Notes: generated by a model from the letters alone, not told the origin. A DNA stretch of 34,529 nucleotides from Bacteroidales bacterium (GCA_031265445.1 JAISCQ010000080.1:1-34529); one strand, 5' to 3'; counted from the stretch's first letter, positions 7,897-16,582 are shown. Program-made: numbers and translations.

Positions 7897-9465
7897 CTTA
7901 TCCACAGCATCCATCCGGCAGCCGACTTCCTTGCCGGAAAACGCCAGGCCGAGCAGGACAATCTTTTTGCCGCTGCACAGGTACTTTTCGTAATACTTTT
8001 TATCGTGAATCTGTTTCATGGCATGGCGAAGCAGGGTGGGCACCTTCGTTTTTGAATGATATTTCAGTTCGGAGACCACGACGGTATCGGGCTGTTCCAG
8101 TACGGCGTCGATGCGGCCGCTGCCGGTCATGATCTCTCCGTGCGCCCTGAACCCAAGCACGTTCATCCACGACAGGAAGAGCGAGTGATAATACTTCTCG
8201 TTGCCAATCCGGATGATGTACGGGATATTTGCGAGCATGATGCGCACGCTTTGGGCGAAGCCGTCGGCGTCGAGCGACCGGAGCTGTTTCCCCATCGTTC
8301 TCACGAGAGGTTCCACCCGTCCCAAAGGATAATATGAAAATAAACTGACTAAATACTCCAGCAGGGAAATCCTGACTTCCTGATTGGGAATCCCAAGCGT
8401 ATACTGGGGCGTTTCACCTGTCGGCGTTATCTTTTTTACCGTCAAATATCCGGTTTGAAACATCAGCGAGATATTATCAATATTATTCGGGTCGAAACTG
8501 TCGAATATTTTCGGCGAAGCCTCAACCGGATCAAACACCAGGTCTATCTGGTCGCGCAGTTTCAGCTGTTCCATCAAAAACGCAGGCGTTCCGCTGGCAA
8601 ACCAGTAGTTGGAAAAGACTTTCTTCTTGAAAAACAACAGGGTAGAATACGGGTTATAAACCGAAGTTTTGCCATCCCAGGTATAGCCGTTGTACCACCG
8701 GCGGATTCTGTTCAGCACATTTTCACGGGTGTCGCCTTCTTTTGCGATCAACGCATCCATGTATTCAGAAAAATAATATTCCAGTTCTTCCTGCGTATAG
8801 CCGCATATTGCCGCATAACTTTCGTCCATGGTAATATCATCGGGACTGTTCAGCGCTGAGAAAATCGAAAGCTTGGCAAATTTGGTAACGCCGGTCAGGA
8901 AGATAAACTGCAAATGTTCGTCGGTCGCTTTCAGTATTTTGTAAAAGCCCTGAAGCGATTCCTGAATAGCTTTCAGTTCTTCCGGAGACTTGCTCATTAC
9001 GTCCAGTATCGGCGCATCGTATTCGTCTATCAGGATGGCAACTTTTTCGCCGGTCTTGCGATGCAGTTTCGTGATTAACTCTCTGAAGCAGTCTGAAGCG
9101 TATTCGGAAAACAGTGTAATTTCATTTTCGCGCGCTTCAATTTTTAACCAGACAGATAAACTGTTTTCTATCTCTTCCGGCGTTCCGTGTTTGATAGCCG
9201 TCCAGTCGATCCGGATAACAGGATTGCTTTTCGACCAGTCCCGTTGATCATAAACGTAAAGACCTTCAAACAGTTCTTTACGCCCGCTGAACAGCGCATC
9301 CAGCGTGCTGATGAGCATGGATTTTCCGAAGCGGCGCGGACGGGAAAGAAAATAAATCTTCCCCGTCGTAACTAACCGGTGAATGTGCTCTGTCTTGTCC
9401 ACATACAAATAATTGTTGCTTCGCAAGTCCTCAAACGACTGTATTCCTATCGGCAAATTCTTCAT
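7894..9465 (-). CDS. AAA-ATPase-like / PD-(D/E)XK nuclease-domain (DUF1703-type) protein
   Basis: 'MKNLPIGIQSFEDLRSNNYLYVDKTEHIHRLVTTGKIYFLSRPRRFGKSMLISTLDALFSGRKELFEGL...' is the AAA-ATPase_like signature. C-terminal 'GRIDAVLEQPDTVVVSELKYHSK' is PD-(D/E)XK-like. Confidence 0.93.
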   Translation of the reverse strand: MKNLPIGIQSFEDLRSNNYLYVDKTEHIHRLVTTGKIYFLSRPRRFGKSMLISTLDALFSGRKELFEGLYVYDQRDWSKSNPVIRIDWTAIKHGTPEEIENSLSVWLKIEARENEITLFSEYASDCFRELITKLHRKTGEKVAILIDEYDAPILDVMSKSPEELKAIQESLQGFYKILKATDEHLQFIFLTGVTKFAKLSIFSALNSPDDITMDESYAAICGYTQEELEYYFSEYMDALIAKEGDTRENVLNRIRRWYNGYTWDGKTSVYNPYSTLLFFKKKVFSNYWFASGTPAFLMEQLKLRDQIDLVFDPVEASPKIFDSFDPNNIDNISLMFQTGYLTVKKITPTGETPQYTLGIPNQEVRISLLEYLVSLFSYYPLGRVEPLVRTMGKQLRSLDADGFAQSVRIMLANIPYIIRIGNEKYYHSLFLSWMNVLGFRAHGEIMTGSGRIDAVLEQPDTVVVSELKYHSKTKVPTLLRHAMKQIHDKKYYEKYLCSGKKIVLLGLAFSGKEVGCRMDAVDK

Positions 9466-9485
9466 ATGGATTACTTTTAATGTGG

Positions 9486-9517
9486 CAAAGGTAACGTATA
9501 TTTATTACATCAACCGA
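9486..9517 (-). promoter_or_regulatory. Bacteroidota-type promoter (TTG ... TACCTTTG)
   Basis: On the minus strand: ggTTGatgtaataaatatacgtTACCTTTGccac, 20-30 bp upstream of the 9465 start; matches the -33 TTG/-7 TAnnTTTG consensus. Confidence 0.7.
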
Positions 9518-9561
9518 ATTTCATATGAAGTTCATTAGTAATCGTATGTTTTTAAAATACA

Positions 9562-9602
9562 CAAAAAAATAGCGACAGACACATCACGCGTCTGCCGCTA
9601 TC
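9562..9602 (-). terminator. Rho-independent terminator of the 9640-10518 gene
   Basis: Minus strand: ATAGCGGCAGAC-gcgtgatgt-GTCTGTCGCTAT followed by TTTTTTG. Confidence 0.82.
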
Positions 9603-9639
9603 GGATGAAAACGACTAAGCAAAATTAAAATTGACTGAA

Positions 9640-10518
9640 TTAAAAATGGAACAGCAAAAAGATGCGTCCGAAGCCATCAACGGCAAAAGTAAAGTCCCTG
9701 TTGGGAGCGCCTCCTCTTTGGGACATTTCTTCCACCTGAGCGGTACCGGCGTTGAAAGACTCTACGGTGATTTCGCTCTGGCCGGTGGTTGCGTAGCCCA
9801 GGCCAAGCCCTACTTCGCCGCCCAGGGAAATCTGGGGAGCGATAAAGTACTCTACGCCGGCAAATCCGCCCAGGCCAAGGTTCACGGTAAGTCCGCCCTT
9901 GTCTTTCAGGGTACGGAGCGGTGGATTAACAGCTCCCCACATCAACGTAGAGGTTGGGTTCTGGTTCACATCCGTCATCGGGTTGGCCCAGGTGTAGGAG
10001 GTGTTTACCTTGCCGTATCCGAGGGTTACTTCTCCGCCGTAGAAACCTTGCAGGCGTCCTCTTCCGCGCCGAAATTCATAGCCCGCGCTCAAATTCAACC
10101 CCTGCGTTCCCACTTGACGCACGTCGGCAACGGTGGCGAGGGCGCCCAGTAACGGATCGTTGGCGAACAGCTGGTCGTCCCGCACGAAACGCTTATCCTG
10201 CGTCGAACCGTAATTGATGTTCAACCGGACGCGTATGGCGCGGTTGTCTTCCAGAAAATACTTCCCGTACACGGTAAAGGCGCCCCATCCGAATGCAGGG
10301 ACGCCGTTGTCGTTCTGTTTTCCGAAGAAGTTCCCCAGATACCTCAGGAAAGGGTTGGCGGATACGCCGATGGCGTAATCGCCGGCCTGCGGCAGAATGG
10401 GCGTGCCTTTTTTGGTCACTACAGCGCCCGAAGCGGAGGAGGTGGCTTCGGCCTCCTGCGCTATGGCGGAAAATCCCGCAAACAGGCATAAGCCTAACGA
10501 TATGATTACTTTTTTCAT
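9640..10518 (-). CDS. Outer-membrane beta-barrel protein
   Basis: Signal peptide 'MKKVIISLGLCLFAGFSAIAQ', alternating Gly/aromatic strands, C-terminal 'GRIFLLFHF'. Confidence 0.8.
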   Translation of the reverse strand: MKKVIISLGLCLFAGFSAIAQEAEATSSASGAVVTKKGTPILPQAGDYAIGVSANPFLRYLGNFFGKQNDNGVPAFGWGAFTVYGKYFLEDNRAIRVRLNINYGSTQDKRFVRDDQLFANDPLLGALATVADVRQVGTQGLNLSAGYEFRRGRGRLQGFYGGEVTLGYGKVNTSYTWANPMTDVNQNPTSTLMWGAVNPPLRTLKDKGGLTVNLGLGGFAGVEYFIAPQISLGGEVGLGLGYATTGQSEITVESFNAGTAQVEEMSQRGGAPNRDFTFAVDGFGRIFLLFHF

Positions 10519-10542
10519 ACGATATAATTTCTATTCCTTATA

Positions 10543-11076
10543 TTAATTGATGGCATCCCCTTCTTTCACAACCTGGGTATAACCTTGCAGTTGCCAGTTC
10601 GTCAGATAACCGACATCACCGGGATACATCTTGTCAGAGGTCTTCGATGTCGGTGTTCCTTTCCAGATGACATCAACAGTTTTGCTGCCGCCATTCCCGT
10701 CGGATATTTTTACCGATCCTGTAAAGTCCAAAAGTTTCAGCGACAGTTGAGTACCCATACGGCTGACAGGAAACACTACCGTTACTTCACCGGTTCTGCC
10801 GTCGTAGGTGATCTTGTCGCCCGGCACAATATAAGTACCTTCTGCCCCCGACGCCAACTGAGCATAGTCAACTGTGGCGACAAATTTTACATCGCTTGCC
10901 GTAGTCCACTTGGGAGTGGCATCGACAAAATCGTTTCGAATCAACAGTTTTCCGTGTACTGTTGCCGTCTGGTTCCAGTCCACATTGAGCGGCTGAGCCG
11001 GATCGTCACTGGAACAGCTGTTCAGCCCCATCGTCGCTGCGATAGCTGTTACTGCTAAAAAACTAACTTTCTTCAT
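10543..11076 (-). CDS. Hypothetical lipoprotein
   Basis: Lipobox 'MKKVSFLAVTAIAATMGLNSCSSDDP'; 177 aa; just upstream of the OMP gene on the same strand. Confidence 0.8.
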   Translation of the reverse strand: MKKVSFLAVTAIAATMGLNSCSSDDPAQPLNVDWNQTATVHGKLLIRNDFVDATPKWTTASDVKFVATVDYAQLASGAEGTYIVPGDKITYDGRTGEVTVVFPVSRMGTQLSLKLLDFTGSVKISDGNGGSKTVDVIWKGTPTSKTSDKMYPGDVGYLTNWQLQGYTQVVKEGDAIN

Positions 11077-11135
11077 TGGTTCAAAATTAATGATTCTTTT
11101 TATTTATAATATGATGATGAATAGGGACTTCAGGT

Positions 11136-11288
11136 TTATGCTTCGATATTTGCAAAAGAAACGAAGTCCGTTAATTTCTTTTGCAGGTAGATTTTTTTTG
11201 ACCGTTCGGTCTCGCCGCTCATGAACCGTGGAGCGTCCTGCGGGCGTTCTTCAATGCATGATCCGGTCGTGTGCTGCTCATTGTCCAT
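11136..11288 (-). CDS. Candidate small protein (50 aa)
   Basis: 'MDNEQHTTGSCIEERPQDAPRFMSGETERSKKIYLQKKLTDFVSFANIEA'. Starts ~30 nt downstream of a TAnnTTTG box (11318-11325). Forms the 3' end of the spurious 11136-12401 ORF. Confidence 0.45.
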   Translation of the reverse strand: MDNEQHTTGSCIEERPQDAPRFMSGETERSKKIYLQKKLTDFVSFANIEA

Positions 11289-11317
11289 TTGTTCAATATT
11301 CGATAATTTGATCGCGA

Positions 11318-11325
11318 CAAATGTA
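11318..11325 (-). promoter_or_regulatory. Putative -7 element TACATTTG
   Basis: Matches TAnnTTTG on the minus strand in the gap before the 11288 small ORF; the -33 box is unclear. Confidence 0.45.
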
Positions 11326-11428
11326 GAAAGGTTTTTTGAAATAAAAAAAACATACCTGTTTTTTTTGCGGCTTTTTGCGGTTTTTGACCCTGTCAGGCTG
11401 CCGGCAGGGCCGGAACCGCTACCGCTGC

Positions 11429-12823
11429 CTATCGAACGTCGTACCTTGCCAGCAGCACGAAGCAAACCACGAATACGCCAATGACCATCGCCGAAAGGAA
11501 GATCAGCGATGTGCGCATGTAGCTGAACCGCTGTGCAAAATCGGCGGGCTGTTCGGTATACGTTGGTACCTGATTCAGGGATACTTCCTGCCGCGTGGTG
11601 GAATAGTCTTCGTGGGGATTGTACCAGTGCGGGCTTTTGTCGTCCTTGATGTCCAAATCCTTGAACCATTGCAGGAATTGCGACTGGAAGACATGCAGGT
11701 CGTCCCAGTTTTTGTGGAAGCGCAGGTACCCGCCGCCGAGCATGGCCTCGTTCATGCAGTCGAACTGCGCCATGGGCGAGATCATGGTGAACAGGCGCGT
11801 GTTCTCGAACTGGCGGAACATGTCGGCATAATAGGCGTCCCGGTGCTGCTTTTCGTTGAGCATAAGCTTCGTTTGCAGGTTGGCGCGCAGCTCGTGGCGC
11901 GGGAAAAACGGGTCGCCGCTGTTGGACGACCAGCTGCCGTCGGGCGCTTCGCGGTTGAGCGTCTGACGGCCTTCCTCGATACGCTGGTCTACCTCGTCGA
12001 TATGAGCGATGGGAAACAGCCTGTTGGCCCAGAAAACGGACGTATTGGGGATCACCACGGCAAAGGCGAGCCAGAAACACAGCGAGATGAGCAGGCTGAC
12101 GTTGGAGTTGCGGGTAAGCGCCGACGACAGCAGCCCGACAACCGTCATCGCGGCAATGAAAAGCAGCGATATGCCGACGAATCCCGCCGTTTCGCCCGGC
12201 AATCCGCCGTTCAGGACGATGCTTCCCGTCAGGGACATGATGAGCAGGCTGACGAGGATCCCGACCACCAGCATGCTCGCCATCACAGCGACGACGCTCA
12301 GGAATTTGGCAAACAGTATGGCGCCGCGCGAGACGGGATTGGAAAGGCAAAGCGCCAGCGTGCGGTCTTCCTTTTCGCCCGATATGGCGTCGTAAGCGCA
12401 AAGGAGCGTCATAAAGCTGAGGATCATCGATACGATGAACGACCAGTTGAGCGCTTCCGTCTTTTTCATCAGGGGGTTGGCGCTGTTGTGGCGCACCGAA
12501 AAGCCGAACACGTTATAGGCGCTGTACGTAAACAGGTTGGGCAGCGCCTGTTCCCTGCAGTCGGAGATGAGGCCGTTTTCGCGCGGTGACATGATGAACC
12601 GGTTTTGCGAGGTAGCCATGTTCGATGCATTTTTGATCCAGTCCTCCAGAATTTTTTGATGTTCCTGCCGGTATCTGGCATCATGCTCCTGCGCCTCCGA
12701 AAACGATTTGGTAAAGGAGATGCTCCCGATCGCAAATACCAGCAGCACGATGATGAACGATACCTGAAACCGGAGACTGTACAGGCAGTTTTGTATTTCG
12801 CGGATAAAAAGAATTCCAAACAT
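11429..12823 (-). CDS. ABC-2 type transporter permease (DUF3526-like)
   Basis: 'MFGILFIREIQNCLYSLRFQVSFIIVLLVFAIGSI...LSFMTLLCAYDAISGEKEDRTLALCLSNPVSRGAILFAKFL'. Start trimmed to the internal Met at 12823 because the 5' extension is the attcaaaattc intergenic repeat. Confidence 0.87.
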   Translation of the reverse strand: MFGILFIREIQNCLYSLRFQVSFIIVLLVFAIGSISFTKSFSEAQEHDARYRQEHQKILEDWIKNASNMATSQNRFIMSPRENGLISDCREQALPNLFTYSAYNVFGFSVRHNSANPLMKKTEALNWSFIVSMILSFMTLLCAYDAISGEKEDRTLALCLSNPVSRGAILFAKFLSVVAVMASMLVVGILVSLLIMSLTGSIVLNGGLPGETAGFVGISLLFIAAMTVVGLLSSALTRNSNVSLLISLCFWLAFAVVIPNTSVFWANRLFPIAHIDEVDQRIEEGRQTLNREAPDGSWSSNSGDPFFPRHELRANLQTKLMLNEKQHRDAYYADMFRQFENTRLFTMISPMAQFDCMNEAMLGGGYLRFHKNWDDLHVFQSQFLQWFKDLDIKDDKSPHWYNPHEDYSTTRQEVSLNQVPTYTEQPADFAQRFSYMRTSLIFLSAMVIGVFVVCFVLLARYDVR

Positions 12824-12861
12824 AGGGTCAATTTTTGAATTTTGAATTTTGAATGATTGCA

Positions 12862-14415
12862 TTAGCGAACATCATATTTGATGAAGGAAAGCGTTGTGGC
12901 GCCCAAAAGGACGATACACAGGGCGAGCAGTCCGGCGATGCGTCCCAGCGACGCGTTCATGGCCGAAACGGTGGTCGCGCCCCTGTATTCGAATGCAGGC
13001 ACGTCGTCCAGGTTAAGCGGCGGGTAATGACCGGCATTCCACTCGTCGGGATACACGAACTTCCCGGTTTTCCGGTAGGTTTCCATCACCGGGTCAAAAT
13101 CCGCTTCTTTCGGGAAACTGCTTTCAGGCTGCGGCGTGAAGTAGAGGTAGGACTCGAACAGTTTCCTGTCCTTGAAATAGCGCACGACGCTTTCGCGATA
13201 AGCGCGGACGCGGTCCATATAGCGGAGGAAGGTCGTCGGACCGGTATGGCACTGGATGTCGGCGATCTGCTCGAAAACCCCCGCAGGCGACAGCCACGCA
13301 AGGTATTCACGCACGTTTTCCTGATGTACCAGGTCGTCCAGGTATTTTTTCTGGATGGCCCACTTCTTATCGGCATAATCGATCCGCGCCGGTTCTTTCC
13401 ACGTATTGAGGCGTCGGTGGTACTCGTTGGTTTCCCACACGCAGCCCGACATCTCTTCCATGCCGTCGTTGCCGCTGTTGTAGTTCCAGTGGCTGACACC
13501 GTTCATGCCCAGCTCCTTCCGGATGGCCTGATCTTTTTCTCCTCTTTCATTCCAGAACTGCCCCTCCAGATCATTCAGCGCAAACTGTACATTGTCGTAC
13601 ACCTCCGTCTTCACAAAGCTTTGCGAAATATACGAAGCGATGTTGGGCATCAGGAAGAGGAACCATATCCAGCACAACAGGCTGACGACAATGGATGTGG
13701 ACGAACGCTCCGCCTTAGTGGAGATCAGCATGCCCAGCAGGATGAACACCGCCATGCAGAGCAGCGACGAAAGGAAAAGCAAAGCCACGCCGCCCCAGTC
13801 GCCGGCGCCGAACCGCACCGACGGCGATACCGTGATCACCAGCACGCCCAGCAGGAAACAGAACAGGAGGATGGGAACCAGCGTGACGATCACCCCCAGC
13901 AGCTTCCCCGTCAAAAAGGCGGGACGGCTCAGTTCGCCGGTAAGCACGAGTTTCAGGGTTCCGTCTTCGCGTTCGCGGGTGAAGAGGTCGTACGAGAAAA
14001 CCAGCGCCAGCAGCGACATCAGTATGGCGATGACCGTTGCAAAGTCGATGGAGAAGAAAGCGTTGAGCAGCGGGTTGTCGCGCGTAGCGGTATGCCCGTC
14101 AGGGAACAGCGGGTATTCGCCCAACTGTATCTTCACGCGGTTCCCGATCTGATCGCTGATGCCGCGGCTGAAAATACTCAGCGGCTCGGGCGCGGCAACA
14201 ATCTCGGGGCGTATGTGGGAATAGACGCGTATCCCCGTCAGGGCGCTTTCCGCTTCCTTTTCGTACACCCGGTGTATCCGCGCCTGGTTTTTGTAACGGT
14301 CGACGCCTACTACCAGCGTGAAAGGGATCACCACCAGGCACAGCATGAACCCGATGATGAAACGCGCCGAAATAAGATTTAAAAGGAAATCCTTTTTTGC
14401 TATTAGCCAAATCAT
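12862..14415 (-). CDS. ABC-2 type transporter permease (DUF3526-like)
   Basis: 'MIWLIAKKDFLLNLISARFIIGFMLCLVVIPFTLVVG...LVFSYDLFTREREDGTLKLVLTGELSRPAFLTGKLLG'; multiple TM segments. Confidence 0.88.
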   Translation of the reverse strand: MIWLIAKKDFLLNLISARFIIGFMLCLVVIPFTLVVGVDRYKNQARIHRVYEKEAESALTGIRVYSHIRPEIVAAPEPLSIFSRGISDQIGNRVKIQLGEYPLFPDGHTATRDNPLLNAFFSIDFATVIAILMSLLALVFSYDLFTREREDGTLKLVLTGELSRPAFLTGKLLGVIVTLVPILLFCFLLGVLVITVSPSVRFGAGDWGGVALLFLSSLLCMAVFILLGMLISTKAERSSTSIVVSLLCWIWFLFLMPNIASYISQSFVKTEVYDNVQFALNDLEGQFWNERGEKDQAIRKELGMNGVSHWNYNSGNDGMEEMSGCVWETNEYHRRLNTWKEPARIDYADKKWAIQKKYLDDLVHQENVREYLAWLSPAGVFEQIADIQCHTGPTTFLRYMDRVRAYRESVVRYFKDRKLFESYLYFTPQPESSFPKEADFDPVMETYRKTGKFVYPDEWNAGHYPPLNLDDVPAFEYRGATTVSAMNASLGRIAGLLALCIVLLGATTLSFIKYDVR

Positions 14416-14590
14416 GACAAATTAATTTTTGGTTTTTGAATTTTTTTGAGTTTTTGATGAACGCCGTTAAGCGAGGGAAACAAAAACCGGATCTGTTATT
14501 TGAGAAATCGATACATTCGGCAGGGGGGTTAGGGATTTGACCCCGACGGAGGGATTTGACCCTGACAGGTCTATCGACCCTGTCAGGTCA

Positions 14591-14649
14591 TTTACGTAAG
14601 CTTACGTATACAACCTGTCAGGCTGCGAAGCTGCTGACAGGGTTGGAAC
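14591..14649. repeat. 59-bp direct repeat, left copy, containing the 16-bp palindrome TACGTAAGCTTACGTA
   Basis: tttacgtaagcttacgtatacaacctgtcaggctgcgaagctgctgacagggttggaac is identical to 16898-16956. Confidence 0.95.
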
Positions 14650-14650
14650 G

Positions 14651-15007
14651 GTAAGAGAGGTACCACAGGATGTAAGAGACGTACCACAGGATGTAAGATG
14701 CGTACCACAGCATGTAAGATGCATACCACAGCATGTAAGAAACGTACCACAGCATGTAAGAAACGTACCACAGCGTGTAAGAGACGTACCACAGCATGTA
14801 AGATGCATACCACAGCGTGTAAGATGCGTACCACAGCATGTAAGAAACGTACCACAGCGTGTAAGATGCATACCACAGCGTGTAAGATGCGTAAAACGGA
14901 GTGTAAGAGACGTATCACGGAGCGTAAGCAACAAAAAACAGGGCGTAAGCAACAAAAAACAGAGTGTAAGATGCGTACCACAGCATGTAAGATGCATACC
15001 CCATGCT
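14651..15007. repeat. 17 x 21-bp tandem repeat array (consensus GTAAGATGCGTACCACAGCAT)
   Basis: All 17 units register at 21-bp period from 14651. Variation is concentrated at unit positions 7-10 and 18-21. Units 14-15 are diverged (gtaagcaacaaaaaacag..). Confidence 0.95.
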
Positions 15008-15056
15008 CATCGTAACATCTTCGCAACTGCTGACAGGGTTATTTGAAGTTTGACGT

Positions 15057-15668
15057 CTAAACTTTTTGGTAATCGTTATCTAATTTTCGGGGCAGGAAAA
15101 ATCCTTTGATGCAGTTGGGATTCCTGACACAGATTTGTATGTGGTCTTTCTCGCGGAACCCGGCATTGGGGTACAGTTCGTCGCCTTCGTAGAAAACACC
15201 GCGAATGGAATCGTAAGGAGGATATTGCAAATCATCCCTCACTGTGTGCAATGTTTCAATAACCGCGCAATCCAGTTCGCGAAGCAAGAGACCCTCCAAT
15301 CCTTTCACTCCTTTATTTTGGGGAAAATCAGAAGTTTTGTTGTATGCCCATAATGTGCCATAACCTTCCTTGAGCAACTGCAAATTACCGTAATCCAATA
15401 AATCCAAGCAAAAGCCAAGATTAATAACTGCACCGATTACGGCAGGCACGTCAATGTTTATCTTTGATTTCCGAGGGTTTTGTTGGAGATATTCTACAAA
15501 TTCGAGCGCTCGGGATGGACTGTTTTCCCAAAAATACACGCCATGTCCTAACCAGTCGTACTTATTAGTACTGCTTTTTAACATGGTTTCACCTTGAAGT
15601 ACTCTTAGAGCAACCGATCGGTCACAACCATGAAAAGCAAGTATTAATCCTGACTTGATGGAATACAT
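15057..15668 (-). CDS. Putative PARP/ART-like ADP-ribosyltransferase (toxin-like)
   Basis: 'LILAFHGCDRSVALRVLQGETMLKSSTNKYDWLGHGVYFWENSPSRALEF': His-Gly and G-x-G-[VI]-Y-F spacing resembles the ART/PARP H-Y signature. Family assignment by eye only. Confidence 0.6.
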   Translation of the reverse strand: MYSIKSGLILAFHGCDRSVALRVLQGETMLKSSTNKYDWLGHGVYFWENSPSRALEFVEYLQQNPRKSKINIDVPAVIGAVINLGFCLDLLDYGNLQLLKEGYGTLWAYNKTSDFPQNKGVKGLEGLLLRELDCAVIETLHTVRDDLQYPPYDSIRGVFYEGDELYPNAGFREKDHIQICVRNPNCIKGFFLPRKLDNDYQKV

Positions 15669-15817
15669 AAATGCTTGTAATGCTTTGTTAACTTTCCTTT
15701 TTTGGTATAAATACCTGCTCTGATTAAGAAATCTCTCGACAATTCCTTGTCTTTGGAAATCTTGTCCTTATACTCGCGAAGCATTTTGATAAAAATTTCT
15801 CTTTCCTGATCATTCAT
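15644..15817 (-). CDS. Small protein (57 aa), paralog 1; possible antitoxin/partner of the ART-like gene
   Basis: 'MNDQEREIFIKMLREYKDKISKDKELSRDFLIRAGIYTKKGKLTKHYKHLCIPSSQD'; overlaps the start of the 15668 gene by ~25 nt (translational coupling). Confidence 0.65.
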   Translation of the reverse strand: MNDQEREIFIKMLREYKDKISKDKELSRDFLIRAGIYTKKGKLTKHYKHLCIPSSQD

Positions 15818-15840
15818 GACATTCGATTTTATAAATGATT

Positions 15841-16020
15841 TCAAACTAAATTGGCGGTAGGCGGTATATGCAAATGCTTATAAGGCTTGGCCAATTTTCC
15901 TTTTTTGGTATAAATACCCGCTCTGATAAGAAAATCCCGTGCCAATGCCTTATTTCCGGCTAACTTTTTGTAATATTCTTTCATCAATCGGATACACTCT
16001 TCTACTTCCTGCTCATTCAT
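15841..16020 (-). CDS. Small protein (59 aa), paralog 2
   Basis: 'MNEQEVEECIRLMKEYYKKLAGNKALARDFLIRAGIYTKKGKLAKPYKHLHIPPTANLV'. Start placed downstream of the TACTTTTG box. Confidence 0.65.
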   Translation of the reverse strand: MNEQEVEECIRLMKEYYKKLAGNKALARDFLIRAGIYTKKGKLAKPYKHLHIPPTANLV

Positions 16021-16055
16021 GACATTCATGACATTCGATTTTATAAATGATCCTG

Positions 16056-16063
16056 CAAAAGTA
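16056..16063 (-). promoter_or_regulatory. Putative -7 element TACTTTTG upstream of paralog 2
   Basis: Minus strand 'atattttcgTACTTTTGcagga'; the same sequence recurs upstream of paralog 3 at about 16283-16290. Confidence 0.5.
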
Positions 16064-16079
16064 CGAAAATATTTCAAAA

Positions 16080-16247
16080 CTACATTGGCGGTATGTGCAA
16101 ATGCTTATAAGGCTTGGCCAATTTTCCTTTTTTGGTATAAATACCCGCTCTGATAAGAAAATCCCGTGCCAATTCCTTATTTCCGGCTAACTTTTTGTAA
16201 TATTCTTTCATCAATCGGATATTTTCTTCTACTTCCTGCTCATTCAT
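16080..16247 (-). CDS. Small protein (55 aa), paralog 3
   Basis: 'MNEQEVEENIRLMKEYYKKLAGNKELARDFLIRAGIYTKKGKLAKPYKHLHIPPM'; nearly identical to paralog 2, within a ~230-bp tandem duplication. Confidence 0.65.
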   Translation of the reverse strand: MNEQEVEENIRLMKEYYKKLAGNKELARDFLIRAGIYTKKGKLAKPYKHLHIPPM

Positions 16248-16362
16248 GACTCTCATGACATTCGATTTTATAAATGATCCTGCAAAAGTACGAAAATATT
16301 TCAAAACTAAATATCGCATTTTTTTGATTTTAGCGGATAACATTGAAATTTATTGTTGCCGG

Positions 16363-16396
16363 TTTGCCGGCACTGTGAAATTTAACAGTATCTTTG
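16363..16396 (+). promoter_or_regulatory. Bacteroidota-type promoter (TTTG ... TATCTTTG)
   Basis: TTTG at 16363 and TATCTTTG at 16389-16396, 22 nt apart, upstream of the ATG at 16426. Confidence 0.6.
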
Positions 16397-16425
16397 CAGG
16401 GTATATCACCAAACTTAAAAGGCAA

Positions 16426-16581
16426 ATGGATCAAAATGAATTGAACGGGAAATTAAAAGAGTTAAACGAGGTTATTAAGAACCTGAATAACTCTAAGCAC
16501 AATTACTCCGATCAACTGGAGATGTATGCGAGAGATTTGTTTGATATACTGATTGACGAAATTAAAAACCAAAATATATAA
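16426..16581 (+). CDS. Small hypothetical protein (51 aa)
   Basis: 'MDQNELNGKLKELNEVIKNLNNSKHNYSDQLEMYARDLFDILIDEIKNQNI'; starts downstream of the promoter and ends 1 nt before the next ATG. Confidence 0.6.
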   Translation: MDQNELNGKLKELNEVIKNLNNSKHNYSDQLEMYARDLFDILIDEIKNQNI

Positions 16582-16582
16582 A

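Noticed and set aside
11136-12401. 421-aa minus-strand ORF
   Set aside because: Out-of-frame shadow of the permease gene 11429-12823, low-complexity Arg/Ala/Gly composition. Only its last 50 codons, outside the permease, were kept as a candidate small ORF.
12853-14382. 509-aa plus-strand ORF
   Set aside because: Antisense shadow of the 12862-14415 permease; composition rich in His/Arg/Gln with no recognisable domain.
14651-15007. CRISPR array
   Set aside because: Repeats are contiguous 21-mers with no unique spacers and no cas genes nearby.
14592-15026. 144-aa, 131-aa and 105-aa repeat proteins (HAVVRIL, CGTHLT, KMRTTAC) as real genes
   Set aside because: A stop-free 21-bp repeat automatically opens several frames on both strands; no promoter or distinct coding signature for any one frame.
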